DNA of 64,000 nucleotides. Origin: Nematostella vectensis. Its lineage: Eukaryota; Cnidaria; Anthozoa; Actiniaria; Edwardsiidae. The position numbers and the translations under genes are program-made. Under the pieces are notes generated by a model, which ran no database searches, had not been told where the DNA came from, and saw nothing but the letters and a program-made list of their open reading frames with translations. Below, one piece after another: positions 23,105 through 34,300 of the stretch. Within the stretch, counting starts at the first letter, position 1, and each line of letters begins with the position of its first letter. Location: assembly GCF_932526225.1 (NCBI RefSeq), contig NC_064039.1, positions 5,717,001-5,781,000 of the forward strand, written 5' to 3'.

Positions 23105-24955
23105 AATCCGGATCTCTCAGGCTAGGCCAAGCACCGCTAGTTTGACAGGCAGCAGAATCTTGTATAATCCCGTCTCTCCCCCCCTCAGGCTAGGCCAAGC
23201 ACCGCTAGCTTGGCAGGCAGCATAGAATCTTGTATAATCCCGTCTCTCCCCCCCCTCAGGCTAGGCCAAGCACCGCTAGCTTGGCAGGCAGCATAGAATC
23301 TTGTATAATCCCGTCTCTCCCCCCCCCCCCCCCTCAGGCTAGGCCAAGCACCGCTAGCTTGGCAGGCAGCAGAATCTTGTATAATCCCGTCTCTCCCCCC
23401 CTCAGGCTAGGCCAAGCACCGCTAGCTTGGCAGGCAGCATAGAATCTTGTATAATCCCGTCTCTCCGCCCCCCTCAGGCTAGGACAAGCACCGCTAGCTT
23501 GGCAGGCAGCATAGAATCTTGTATAATCCTGTCTCTCTCCCCCTCAGGCTAGGCCAAGCAACGCTAGCTTGGCAGGCAGCATAGAATCTTGTATAATCCC
23601 GTCTCTCCCCCCCTCAGGCTAGGCCAAGCACCGCTAGCTTGGCAGGCAGCATAGAATCTTGTATAATCCTGTCTCTCTCCCCCTCAGGCTAGACCAAGCA
23701 CCGCTAGCTTGACAGGCAGCAGAATCTTGTATAATCCCGACTCTCCCCCCCTCAGGCTAGGCCAAGCACCGCTAGCTTGACAGGCAGCAGAATCTTGTAT
23801 AATCCCGTCTCTCTCCCCCTCAGGCTAGGCAAAGCTCCGCTAGCTTAGCAGGCAGCAGAATCTTGTATAATCCCGTCTCTCCCCCCCTCAGGCTAGGCCA
23901 AGCTCCGCTAACTTGACAAGCAGCAGAATCTTGTATAATCCTGTCTCTCTCCCCCTCAGGCTAGACCAAGCACCGCTAGCTTAGCAGGCAGCAGAATCTT
24001 GTATAATCCCGTCTCTCCCCCCCCCCCCCCCCTCAGGCTAGGCCAAGCACCGCTAGCTTGGCAGGCAGCATAGAATCTTGTATAATGCCGTCTCTCTCCC
24101 CCTCAGGCCAGACCAAGCACCGCTAGCTTGACAGGAAGCAGAATCTTGTATAATCCCGTTTCTCTCCCCCTCAGGCTAGGTCAAGCTCAGCTAGCTTGAC
24201 AGGAAGCAGAATCTTGTATAATCCCGTCTCTCTCCCTCAGGCTAGGCCAAGCACCGCTAGCTTGACAGGCAGCAGAATCTTGTATAATCCCGTCTCTCCC
24301 CCCTCAGGCTAGGCCAAGCTCCGCTAGCTTAGCAGGCAGCAGAATCTTGTATAATCCCGTCTCTCCCCCCCTCAGGCTAGGCCAAGCTCCGCTAGCTTAG
24401 CAGGCAGCAGAATCTTGTATAATCCCGTCTCTCCCCCCCCCTCAGGCTAGGCCAAGCTCCGCTAGCTTAGCAGGCAGCAGAATCTTGTATAATCCCGTCT
24501 CTCTCCCCCTCAGGCTAGGCCAAGCTCCGCTAGCTTAGCAGGCAGCAGAATCTTGTATAATCCCGTCTCTCTCCCCCTCAGGCTAGGCCAAGCACCGCTA
24601 GCTTGACAGGCAGCATAGAATCTTGTATAATCCCGTCTCTCTCCCCCTCATGCTAGGCAAAGCTCCGCTACCTTGACAGGCAGCAGAATCTTGTATAATC
24701 TTGTCTCTCTCCCCCTCAGGCTAGGCCAAGCTCCGCTAGCTTGGCAGGCAGCAGAATCGTGTATAATCCCGTCTCTCCCCCCACTCAGGCTAGGCCAAGC
24801 ACCGCTAGCTTGACAGGCAGCAGAATCGTGTATAATCTCGTCTCTCTCCCCCTCAGGCTAGGCCAAGCACCAATAGCTTGGCAGGCAGCAGTATATTGTA
24901 TAATCCCGTCTCTCTCCCCTCAGGTAAGGCCAAGCTCCGCTAGCTTAGCAGGAGA
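23105..24955. repeat. Minisatellite overlapping the KLHDC2 stop codon
   Basis: About 27 copies of a unit of roughly 66–77 bp (CTCAGGCTAGGCCAAGC, then CCGCTAGCTTGGCAGGCAGC, then AATCTTGTATAATCCCGTC and a C-run). Length varies through the C-run and an optional CAT. The rightmost unit (about 24918–24955) is in register with the last codons and stop of the KLHDC2 coding sequence on the minus strand. Confidence 0.93.
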
Positions 24956-27900
24956 AAGAATACTCCTGAGGACGTGTTTGGGAAGTGATTGAAGGTTTTT
25001 AAGTATAGACTTCATCTGTCTGCAATACTTTAGTACTGCGTCTCCCGCCAGTCTGAAAAAAACAATTCACAATACTATTCTCAACATTTCACGAGGGACA
25101 CAACAATCCTTTTACTAACTATGTTTTACCTAGGAGACTCCTCTACTAACTATCTTTTACCTAGGCAATTTTAAGGGCACAAGCTGAATGTTGGTCATAC
25201 CTTGAAAGTGGGAGAGCCGAGAACCGAAAAATGATAACCTCCTTTGAATGGCACTATCGATGAACAGAAGGAATTAATAATCCTATTAGAGTATCCAGGA
25301 GTGGATTCAGAACTGATCAATGAATGGCCGTGGTAGAGTGAAGGAACATGAACATCCTTTTACATAAGTAGTATATAGAGCACGGTAAGACGTAGAGTGA
25401 AGGAACATGAGCACCCTTTTACATAAGTAGTATATAGAGCACGGTAAGACGTAGAGTGAAGGAACATGAACACCCTTTTACATAAGTATATAGAGCACGG
25501 TAAGACGTAGAGTGAAGGAACATGAGCACCCTTTTACATAAGGATATAGAGCACGGTAAGACGTAGAGTGAAGGAACATGAGCACCCTTTTACATAAGTA
25601 TATAGAGCACGGTAAGACGTAGAGTGAAGGAACATGAGCACCCTTTTACATAAGTATATAGAGCACGGTAAGACGTAGAGTGAAGGAACATGAGCACCTA
25701 TAACATAAGTATATAGAGCACGGTAAGACGTAGAGTGAAGGAACACGAACACCCTTTTACATAAGTAGTATATAGAGCACGGTAAGACGTAGAGTGAATG
25801 AACATGAGCACCCTTTTACATAAGTAGTATATAGAGCACGGTAAGACGTAGAGTGAAGGAACATGAGCACCCTTTTACATAAGTAGTATATAGAACACGG
25901 TAAGATGTAGAGTGTAGAGTGAAGGAACATGAACACCCTTTTACATAAGTATATAGAGCACGGTAAGACGTAGAGTGAAGGAAGGAACATGAACACCCTT
26001 TTACATAAGTAGTATATAGAGCACGGTAAGACGTAGAGTGAAGGAACATGAGCACCCTTTTACATAAGTAGTATATAGAACACGGTAAGATGTAGAGTGT
26101 AGAGTGAAGGAACATGAACACCCTTTTACATAAGTATATAGAGCACGGTAAGACGTAGAGTGAAGGAACATGAGCACCCTTTTACATAAGTATATAGAGC
26201 ACGGTAAGACGTAGAGTAAAGGAACATGAGCACCCTTTTACATAAGTATATAGAGCACGGTAAGACGTAGAGTGAAGGGACATGAGCACCCTTTTACATA
26301 AGTATATAGAGCACGGTAAGACGTAGAGTGAAGGAACATGAGCACCCTTTTACATAAGTATATAGAGCACGGTAAGACGTAGAGTGAAGGAACATGAGCA
26401 CCCTTTTACATAAGTATATAGAGCACGGTAAGACGTAGGTTGAAGGAACATGAGCACCTTTTACATAAGTATATAGAGCACGGTAAGACGTAGAGTGAAG
26501 GAACATGAGCACCTTTTACATAAGTATATAGAGCACGGTAAGACGTAGAGTGAAGGAACATGAACACCCTTTTACATAAGTATATAGAGCACGGTAAGAC
26601 GTAGAGTGAAGGAACATGAGCACCCTTTTACATAAGTATATAGAGCACGGTAAGACGTAGAGTGAAGGAACATGAGCACCCTTTTACATAAGTATATAGA
26701 GCACGGTAAGACGTAGAGTGAAGGAACATGAGCACCTTTTACATAAGTATATAGAGCACGGTAAGCCGTAGAGTGAAGGAACATGAGCACCCTTTTACAT
26801 AAGTATATAGAGCACGGTAAGACGTAGAGTGAAGGAACATGAGCACCCTTTAACATAAGTATATAGAGCACGGTAAGACTAGCCTGCAAGCCGGCCTTCC
26901 GGAGATTCGGGGAATCCGGAATCTCCGGAGAGCCGGCTAGCAGGGTGTAGACATACCGGATTTTCATACTTCAGTATGGACTTTGAAGAACCCCCAAAGA
27001 TGACAACCTCCCCTGGGGTAGAAGTGTTACACGCGGTGTGCCACATGCGAACAGTCTTGGAGCTGTGAAGACAAAAAGTGAATCTTCTGGTACGTTTTCC
27101 TGTATAGAGTGAGATTTTTAGGAGGTAGAATACCGATAGTCAGAAACGAAAAAGAAACAGAGGGGCAGTTCACCGCAAAATGTAATAACTAATGCAGAAG
27201 GTAATTTTGATGCGAAATGTGATAACCTTCAATGCAAAATGTAATTTTAACGCGAAATGTAATTTTAACATGAAATGTAATAACTTTCAAGGCAAAATGT
27301 TATTTTAACACGAAATGTAATAAATTTCAATGAAAAATGTGATAACTGTTTGATGAAAAATGTAAAAACTTTTAAACGCAAAATGTAATTGAATATTTAA
27401 TGTGAAATGCAGTGAATAGTGGAAGCAGAAAAATGCCTAGGAGATAGCAGTCAGTAGAATTATATACCTAAAAATAGAACAATAACCCCCACTCCCATCC
27501 TAAAGGCATCAAATACACAAAATAATGATGATGATGATTATGATTATATGCAAAGGATAGCTATACCTGGGAAGACTTGCATCAGTTGGAATCTGTGACC
27601 ACACAAGAGATTCTGTGTCTAAAATATAGGCATCACCTGAAAACAATTTAAAATAAGAAACAATCAAGCCAACAGAAAGAAGTAGAATACAGACCCGTAC
27701 TCAGGATTTCTCTTAAGGTGGGGGGGGGGGGGGGGGGGGTTGTGCAAAATCCAAAAAAATTGGTGAGTTTTCTGATAAAAATCTGGGATTGCAGTATCTC
27801 CACAGGGCATTTATTATCGAATCCAGCTACAAAAAAGTTTGACATTTGGATTTACAATATACCAGAGTGATCTTAAATACCTTTTTGTTGAATTTGCTTA

Positions 27901-30900
27901 TTGTCTATTATGTACTGAAAGTGGAATTTCCGCCATTGTGGGGGGGAGGGGGATGTGCGAACGCATCTCTTGTACTCTCCTTGGGTACAGGCATGCAATA
28001 TTCCCTGAACTTATACCTCCCTGCATTCAAGTAGTATTTACCTAAAGCATCACTGTTGTTATTAAGGCCACCATAGAGGAACAAGTGCTTATCGCTGACA
28101 GCAGTAAGGGAATGCCAAGTCCTACCCTCCGGCACACAACCAGCAGTTGTGAGACTGGCAAAAGAGATTAGTAAAAATAAGTCTAACTTTTTGTAATCCA
28201 CAGGACAAAATAGTGTAAAGCATTACTGGTAAAAAACTTTTGAGAGGCCACCTTTTAAAGCCTTGAAATAGTACCCAGTCAAATTGTATCATTATATTTC
28301 ATACATCTATAAAGCCATGTACACCAATGCAAAAGTTCGTTGACATAAAAATATGTCAATTACATAAAGCAACTCAATATTTTGTAAATATTTGAGTTGC
28401 ACTTCTACCTATGCAAAGTCATTTGTGTATGCTAATATATTATGGCTTCCTGGGGAATTGGCATAATAAAACCATTGCAAGTAGTTGTTCTACTGTCACT
28501 TCTCACATATGGTCAACAAGGCAAGGGCTTTACCCTCCCCTCCCTCGAGCAAGCATAACATAACTGTCCTATCCAGTTCCCACTTTATGTAACCTGTGTT
28601 GTGTCCCGGGTCAGAGTGGAGATCCCAATACCTTTATGACTATGGACTAGGGAGGAATATTTCACTATTAGTGCATAATTCTTACATTCAAAACACCTTC
28701 ACCCTCTCCTACCTTCCACTCCATTGCCATTTGTCCAGGTCAAGGTAGTGAAGATCATTCAGTCGTGTGTCCTAGTAAGAAATTTTGTGAATGCTAGCAG
28801 CATTTAGAAAATAGAGTAATTATTCATGTGGTCTTACCATAAAGCGCCCTCCAAACAAGTAAGCTCTGCTAGCAATCTTTGCTGTGGCAAAAGCTGCCCT
28901 GGGAGAAGGTGGGTCACCCTAGAACGACACAACATAAACATGTTGTTCTGGATATCCTTATTGAAAAGTGTTGAGTAATCTACATTAAAGATTCTCATGG
29001 ACAGGAAATGGTCCCAAAAGTGGGGGGTGAAAATGGGGGGGGGGGGGTGTGTGGGGGGCTATGGAGGGATGGCGGTTTCGAGGGGAAGGGAGGTATCTGG
29101 GTTTGAGTACTGGTAAAATTAATAAGCTTAAAAAATGTATAATATCCTCATTTATCAAGCAATCGATGTATACAATGCTTTATACATATTTAGGTACATG
29201 CAAACCATTTGTTCATGTAAAAAACATCTGCTGCCCATGACTCTATTAATAGACAAGCTGTACAAAAATACAGACAGCAGTTAAGGATTTCCCAAACATT
29301 TTGAGTCTCACTAGTTGTTAAAGCAATGCATCATGGGTAGGGTGAGTAGGACTAGATGGTAGGATAGATAATAGGTGCCTTGTGGGGATCCATAGAGTAA
29401 AGAAGAAGAAATGGTTTTTTTTGGTATCTAAAGGCAAATATCCAAACCTTTATTTCTGGGATGATCCATTTCATTTGTTCTGTGTCCAACATAAACACAT
29501 AATTATTCCAGCCTCGTCTATCCTGGATTGGGACAAATAATTGTAAACAATGATGAAGGAGAGCAGTTTTCTTATTCTGCCTCAATAAGTTGTTTTATAT
29601 TTTATCTACACTCATTGCTGGGAAACAAAGCTTGAAAAATCAGGGGATTAGCAAGCTTCAAATACATGACTTCTAATGTCATTTCTAATTGGATGAAATT
29701 TCAAAATATTTGAGTAATTTGTAACAAATCAAATAAAAAATGTGTTACTTACAGGTAACCTATCAACAGTATTCATGATAAATTCACCAGCCTTGTTCGG
29801 AGGTCTTGATGCCAGAGAAGGAGGCACACCATAACCACCAAAGTACACGATACTGAACAAACAAAAATAGGTAGTCATAGATTTAAATACAATCTGCAAT
29901 TATTTGGTAAATATAATGATAATAACTATGATATTGGGAAACTGGTGATGATGATTATAAGGATATGATGACACAAGGAGTTCAAGCTAAGCTAGGGATT
30001 TTCATAATTATGACACTAGAAGAACAATAGCAACACTTAGTATAATTTCAGTAATTTAATGCCCACCAATCATTGTGTTGCCAGCAGCCAAACTTGTCTC
30101 GTGGCGATGGCTGAATCTCTCCTTCCAAGTCATCTGTAATTCTTTGCCAGATGTAACTTTTCAAGTCCAATACAAAAATCTTCCATAAAAAAATGAAAAC
30201 AATAATACAAATCAGTTAGTAATCTTCAACCAATAAATGATATAATAAGCAAACACAAATTCCCTTCTGGTAAAAAAAAAGACAAGCACAAAGACAAGCT
30301 AAAATAAACTTATATTTCTCTAGTAAAAACATAATATGTTTTTGGTGATATTATCATCAAAATATTTAAAAAAATTAAAATTAAACTCCAAAGACAAACA
30401 GGTAATCTTGGAAACTGTTTCTGTGTCAAATGTAATTTCAAATTTCGATTTTTTAAAAATTGCATAAAAATGTTCTACAAACCTCAGCACTTGTTCCAGA
30501 TGATGGAGTGTGTCCACCAAACAGATACATCTTGTTACCAATGCAAATAGCACAGCTCCCAGACAAAGGGGGAGGAATAAGATCCTCTAGGTCCCCATAC
30601 TTTTCACACCTAGATAAGTACATACAAGTGGTACCTCAATTAAATTAACTCGATCAAAGCACTCTTTGGTCAAAATTTTGTCCAGAGATAGAATATATGA
30701 TACAACAGAAAACTTTAAAAACCTACCATGACTTTGTCTCTAGATTATAAAGCCATAACTGATAATTTGAAAGATATCGGTCCACCATGACAATATCATC
30801 CTCATCATGATACCATTCGATGTCCTGGAAATAATAAAAAGTTTATTTGGTCGGCTTAGCTGGTCTGCTTAGCTAATAAAAGATCATTAATTTTAAATTA

Positions 30901-31018
30901 AAATTTCACTTACATGATAACCACCCCAGACTAAAATATGTCCATTATAATAAACAGCAATATGCCCGCTTCGCTCTTCTGGCGTATTCTCGCTAGAGTC
31001 TGAATATAAAAACGACAT
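24920..31018 (-). CDS. KLHDC2: Kelch-domain protein, KLHDC2-like CRL2 substrate receptor
   Basis: Substrate receptor of a cullin-2 E3 ubiquitin ligase; family members read C-terminal degrons (diglycine for KLHDC2). Thirteen minus-strand exons join in phase: 30914–31018, 30727–30824, 30483–30609, 30067–30179, 29753–29852, 29448–29522, 28838–28918, 28713–28771, 28042–28154, 27567–27618, 26957–27062, 25201–25253 and 24920–25052. They give 404 aa, against about 406 in human KLHDC2. Six kelch blades are evident: RSGHIAVYYNGHILVWGGY, SGSCAICIGNKMYLFGG, DKFGCW..., RAAFATAKIASRAYLFGG, GRTWHSLTAVSDKHLFLYGG and MWHTACN...EVVIFGG. The GRTWHSL motif supports KLHDC2 over other kelch proteins. After the propeller, AVLKYCRQM and LQSLPKHVLRSIL resemble a BC-box/Cul2-box. 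The start ATG precedes SFLYSDSSENTPEERSGH without an intron. The final about 11 residues lie in minisatellite-like sequence. KLHDC1 is the main alternative. One exon edge (30914) may be off by one base. Confidence 0.95.
25325..26880. repeat. 56-bp minisatellite in KLHDC2 intron
   Basis: About 28 copies of a 56-bp unit (TATAGAGCACGGTAAGACGT, then AGAGTGAAGGAACATGAGCA, CCCTTTTACATAAG). Some copies are 59 bp from an extra GTA. It fills the intron between KLHDC2 exons 11 and 12. Minus-strand open frames inside it (repeating MFLHSTSYRALYTYVKG) are repeat artefacts. Confidence 0.93.
26879..26946. repeat. Strong hairpin next to KLHDC2 exon 11 donor
   Basis: Near-perfect inverted repeat. CCTGCAAGCCGGC with TTCCGGAGATTC on the left pairs with GAATCTCCGGA and GCCGGCTAGCAGG on the right, around a loop of about 8 nt. 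It lies at the edge of the 56-bp minisatellite and about 10 bp downstream (minus strand) of the exon 11 donor. Confidence 0.85.
27170..27420. repeat. Degenerate AT-rich short repeat in KLHDC2 intron
   Basis: About ten loosely repeated segments of the form (A/G)CGAAATGTAATTTTAA or GCAAAATGTAATAACTTTC lie between KLHDC2 exons 10 and 11. No gene function is visible. Confidence 0.65.
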
Positions 31019-31346
31019 CAAGAAACAGAAAATATAATATTTACAATCACTTAATGATCGAAATCGAATATCAAAACAAGTTCAGATCCTAGCCGTGAGG
31101 GCTGGTAACGAAGGACGATTGATTTGCATGCCGGGAGAAAAAATGCGTTAGGTCATGTGATTGAAAATACAGCTTTCTGATTGGACGTTGGCTGTTCAAA
31201 CCTTCTCGTTCCAAATTTGAAAGGAGGAGGCTCTTAGTACGGTTGAAATAGCGATTACGAAAATTATTATCAAGCAGAAAATATAAGTCCGGTGGAACCG
31301 ATCGTTTCTTTAAAGACTGTAGGGTTTCGACAGAGTTTTTACTTGG
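31019..31346. promoter_or_regulatory. Bidirectional KLHDC2 / KIF11 promoter region
   Basis: The 328 bp between the two start codons must hold both 5' UTRs and promoters. Visible motifs are an octamer ATTTGCAT (31122–31129), an inverted CCAAT box ATTGG (31180–31184), TTCAAA (31195–31200) and TTTGAA (31216–31221). A CCAAT box with a TTTGAA-type CHR is a usual arrangement in G2/M genes, and KIF11 is a mitotic gene; functional use here is inferred. No TATA box is seen. Confidence 0.7.
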
Positions 31347-34300
31347 ATGAGTGAAAAAATGGGGAAAAATAAATCACCTCAAGAGAAGAATATCCAAGTT
31401 GTTGTGAGATGCAGGTAAGAAATTTCTCGTTTTGGTGTTCGAATTATAAGTAAAGTATACCGGATCCTTTATTAACTGAATAAGAAAGCATTGTGATTCA
31501 ATGCAACTGTACAGTTTTTAACTGTAATTTTTGCTTTGCTTTCCATTATCAATCGTTACTTATTAAATTTGATTTCTAAATAAAAAGATATATAAATTCC
31601 TGCTTTGTTGGTGGCGAGATCTAAGACATTCCTCTTCATGAAAATTATGAAGTGATTTGTGACCTATGTTCTTGTTTTGCTTATTTAAGTTTATTCTGCA
31701 AAAGGGAGAATGTAACCACTGTCATGTCTTCATGTCTTCAATTCATGTCTTCTTCGTTATTGCTTAAAATCATTGAATGGTTACAATCTTCCTTTATCTT
31801 TATATCTTAACCTGGTGTCAACTGAGTATTCATCTACAGGAAACAAATAGCAAAAGTAGTATAAGCATGAGGTTTTTACCCTTGCAGGCCTCGTAATGGA
31901 AAGGAGATCAAGGAAGCCTCACCAGCCATTGTCGACTGTCAGCCAGTAAAGCGTGAAATCACAGTTCAACAAGACATTGGCAATAATGCCCATACAACCA
32001 AGACATTCACTTTTGATAAGGTCTTTGCACCAAACTCCAAGCAAATTGATGTATATAAGGCTGTTGTCATGCCAACGCTGGATGAAGTCCTTCAAGGATA
32101 TAACTGCACCATTTTTGCGTAAGTAACACAGCCTGTGGTTTAAATGCCATTAAAATCTCTGCTGATATAAATGATAAAGATTTAATAATATTATAATAAT
32201 GATAATATAGCTTTAAAATAATATAGATTTTATAATAAGGATTTATATTAATGTAGATTTGGTCTGAGTCAATATTTTCATTTTCTCTCCATGTTTTACT
32301 ACATTCAGTTATGGCCAAACTGGTACCGGCAAGACATACACCATGGAGGGGGAGAAGAGTGAGGAGAATCTATCCTGGGATCAGGTGTGTTGGGATTCTT
32401 GTACCCAGTTATTGTGTTCAGAGCATCAACCAAGCTCTACTTGATAGATAGCTGTGTGATGAAAAGAAAACATATTGCTATTTATATTTGGAGATTTCTT
32501 GAATCCTTGGATAAGGTTGTTATGCTGTAGGAGGTCCATTTACATTTTTTGCTGGCCTTTTTTAGGATCCGCTTGCTGGTATTATTCCAAGGACCATGCA
32601 CCAGTTATTTGAGAGACTAAACAGCCAAACTGTAAGTAATTATGGTGAATCTTTTTACACCTTTATTTTTAATCATATTGTCACAAAGTGTGCAAAGCTG
32701 TATGTTAAAGATTTGTCAGGTTACAAAATGTTGACAATTCTTTGTACTGAAGATAGTACTTGTCTTTTATGTATAATTCCCTGGTCCAAATGGTTCCAAT
32801 CTTTCCCTTTTGATGAAAGCTTACCCTGTATTTTTTAGGATTGTGAGTTCTCTGTCAGAGTGTCATTTTTGGAGATCTACAATGAAGAGCTGTTTGATCT
32901 CTTAAGCCCTAATTTTGAAACTGCGAAGCTGAGGCTGTTTGAAGATGGGGCAAGAAAGGTAATGCAATTTGGTTCAATGTTGCAGTAGTAATCTAAAATA
33001 GCTTGTGACGATGCCTGCAAAAAAATTGTACAAGAAAAGAGTATTTTGTTTCATTCTTTAGGGCTCTGTGGTTATTCAAGGTTTAGAAGAACTGGTTGTT
33101 AGTGACAGAGATGAGGTGTACAACATCTTGGATAGGGGCCGAGCACGAAGGCAGACTGCAGCCACTCTCATGAATGCACACTCAAGGTAATAATCGTCTT
33201 ATTGTATATTTGGAAAGTTAATTACCTTTTTTGCAGTTCTGATGCTGAATTACAAATGCATAAATAAATAATTGGGTCAAATCAAAGGCAAAGAAAGCAC
33301 CTCATACTTCACCATAGTGACTGTAACAACAGCTTAACACCATTTTACTCGTGACAGTTACAACAGTACACTGCTGATAATCAAAATTAGTTTTGTGTGT
33401 GTGTTTGAAAACACTGGAGAACCCTCAGAGCAAAGTGGAAAGCAAACAGTTCATCTCATAAATGAACCGGGAATCGAAACTGGAAGCTAGTGATAAGAAA
33501 GGCCAAATCCAACTATGAGCTTTCTAACTGCAACAACTTTAATTTTGTCCATTGATTAAATCATTCTATTCCATTGCAGCCGATCACACTCATTGTTCTC
33601 AGTCACAATTCACATCAAGGAGAACTCTGTCAATGGTGAAGAACTGCTGAAAATTGGCAAACTCAATTTAGTAAGTAAAATTTCTTTATCAATAGTAGTA
33701 AACAATTTGACACTGTTTGAGGGCGCAGTAAAAATTAAGAGTTAGGCAGAAGTAATAATTCTACATACACAAAATTAGATCTATTTCAAATAAAAACTTG
33801 TTTTTTAGTAAAAATGCATGAATTTTAAGCATTTTGCTACCAAATGTATGTGTGTGAATTGTAAAACGAACTATTTTTATTTCAACTTGACATATGAACA
33901 AAAATATCAAATTTTGTAATAGATTGTCACCAAAGTGGGGTGTCACTGATTCTAGGTTGATCTGGCTGGCAGTGAAAACGTGGGTCGTTCAGGAGCAGTG
34001 GATAAGCGGCTCCGAGAAGCTGGGACCATCAACCAAAGTCTTCTCACCCTTGGGAGAGTTATAACATCTCTGGTGGAGAGAGCTCCGCATGTTCCATATA
34101 GGTAAGAGCAGCAAGTGTGTGAGCAAGATAATTCACATCATTGTTGGGTCCACATGAAGTTTATTTAACAAGGGGCGGATGTAGCTTTTTGCTGGGGGGA
34201 AGGGGATGACCTTAAATCCTCCATTATCATCTTGAACCTGATGGCATATGCACTCAAACAGTACACTGTAAACATCACGTGACCTTCCTGGGTGGCAAAT

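Noticed and set aside
23105-26880. Regularly spaced repeats resembling a CRISPR array
   Set aside because: The whole unit is repeated, with no unique spacers and no cas genes; the context is eukaryotic introns.
25534-26967. Several 70–130-aa minus-strand frames (MFLHSTSYRALYTYVKG repeats)
   Set aside because: They lie inside the 56-bp minisatellite in the KLHDC2 intron and have no independent support.
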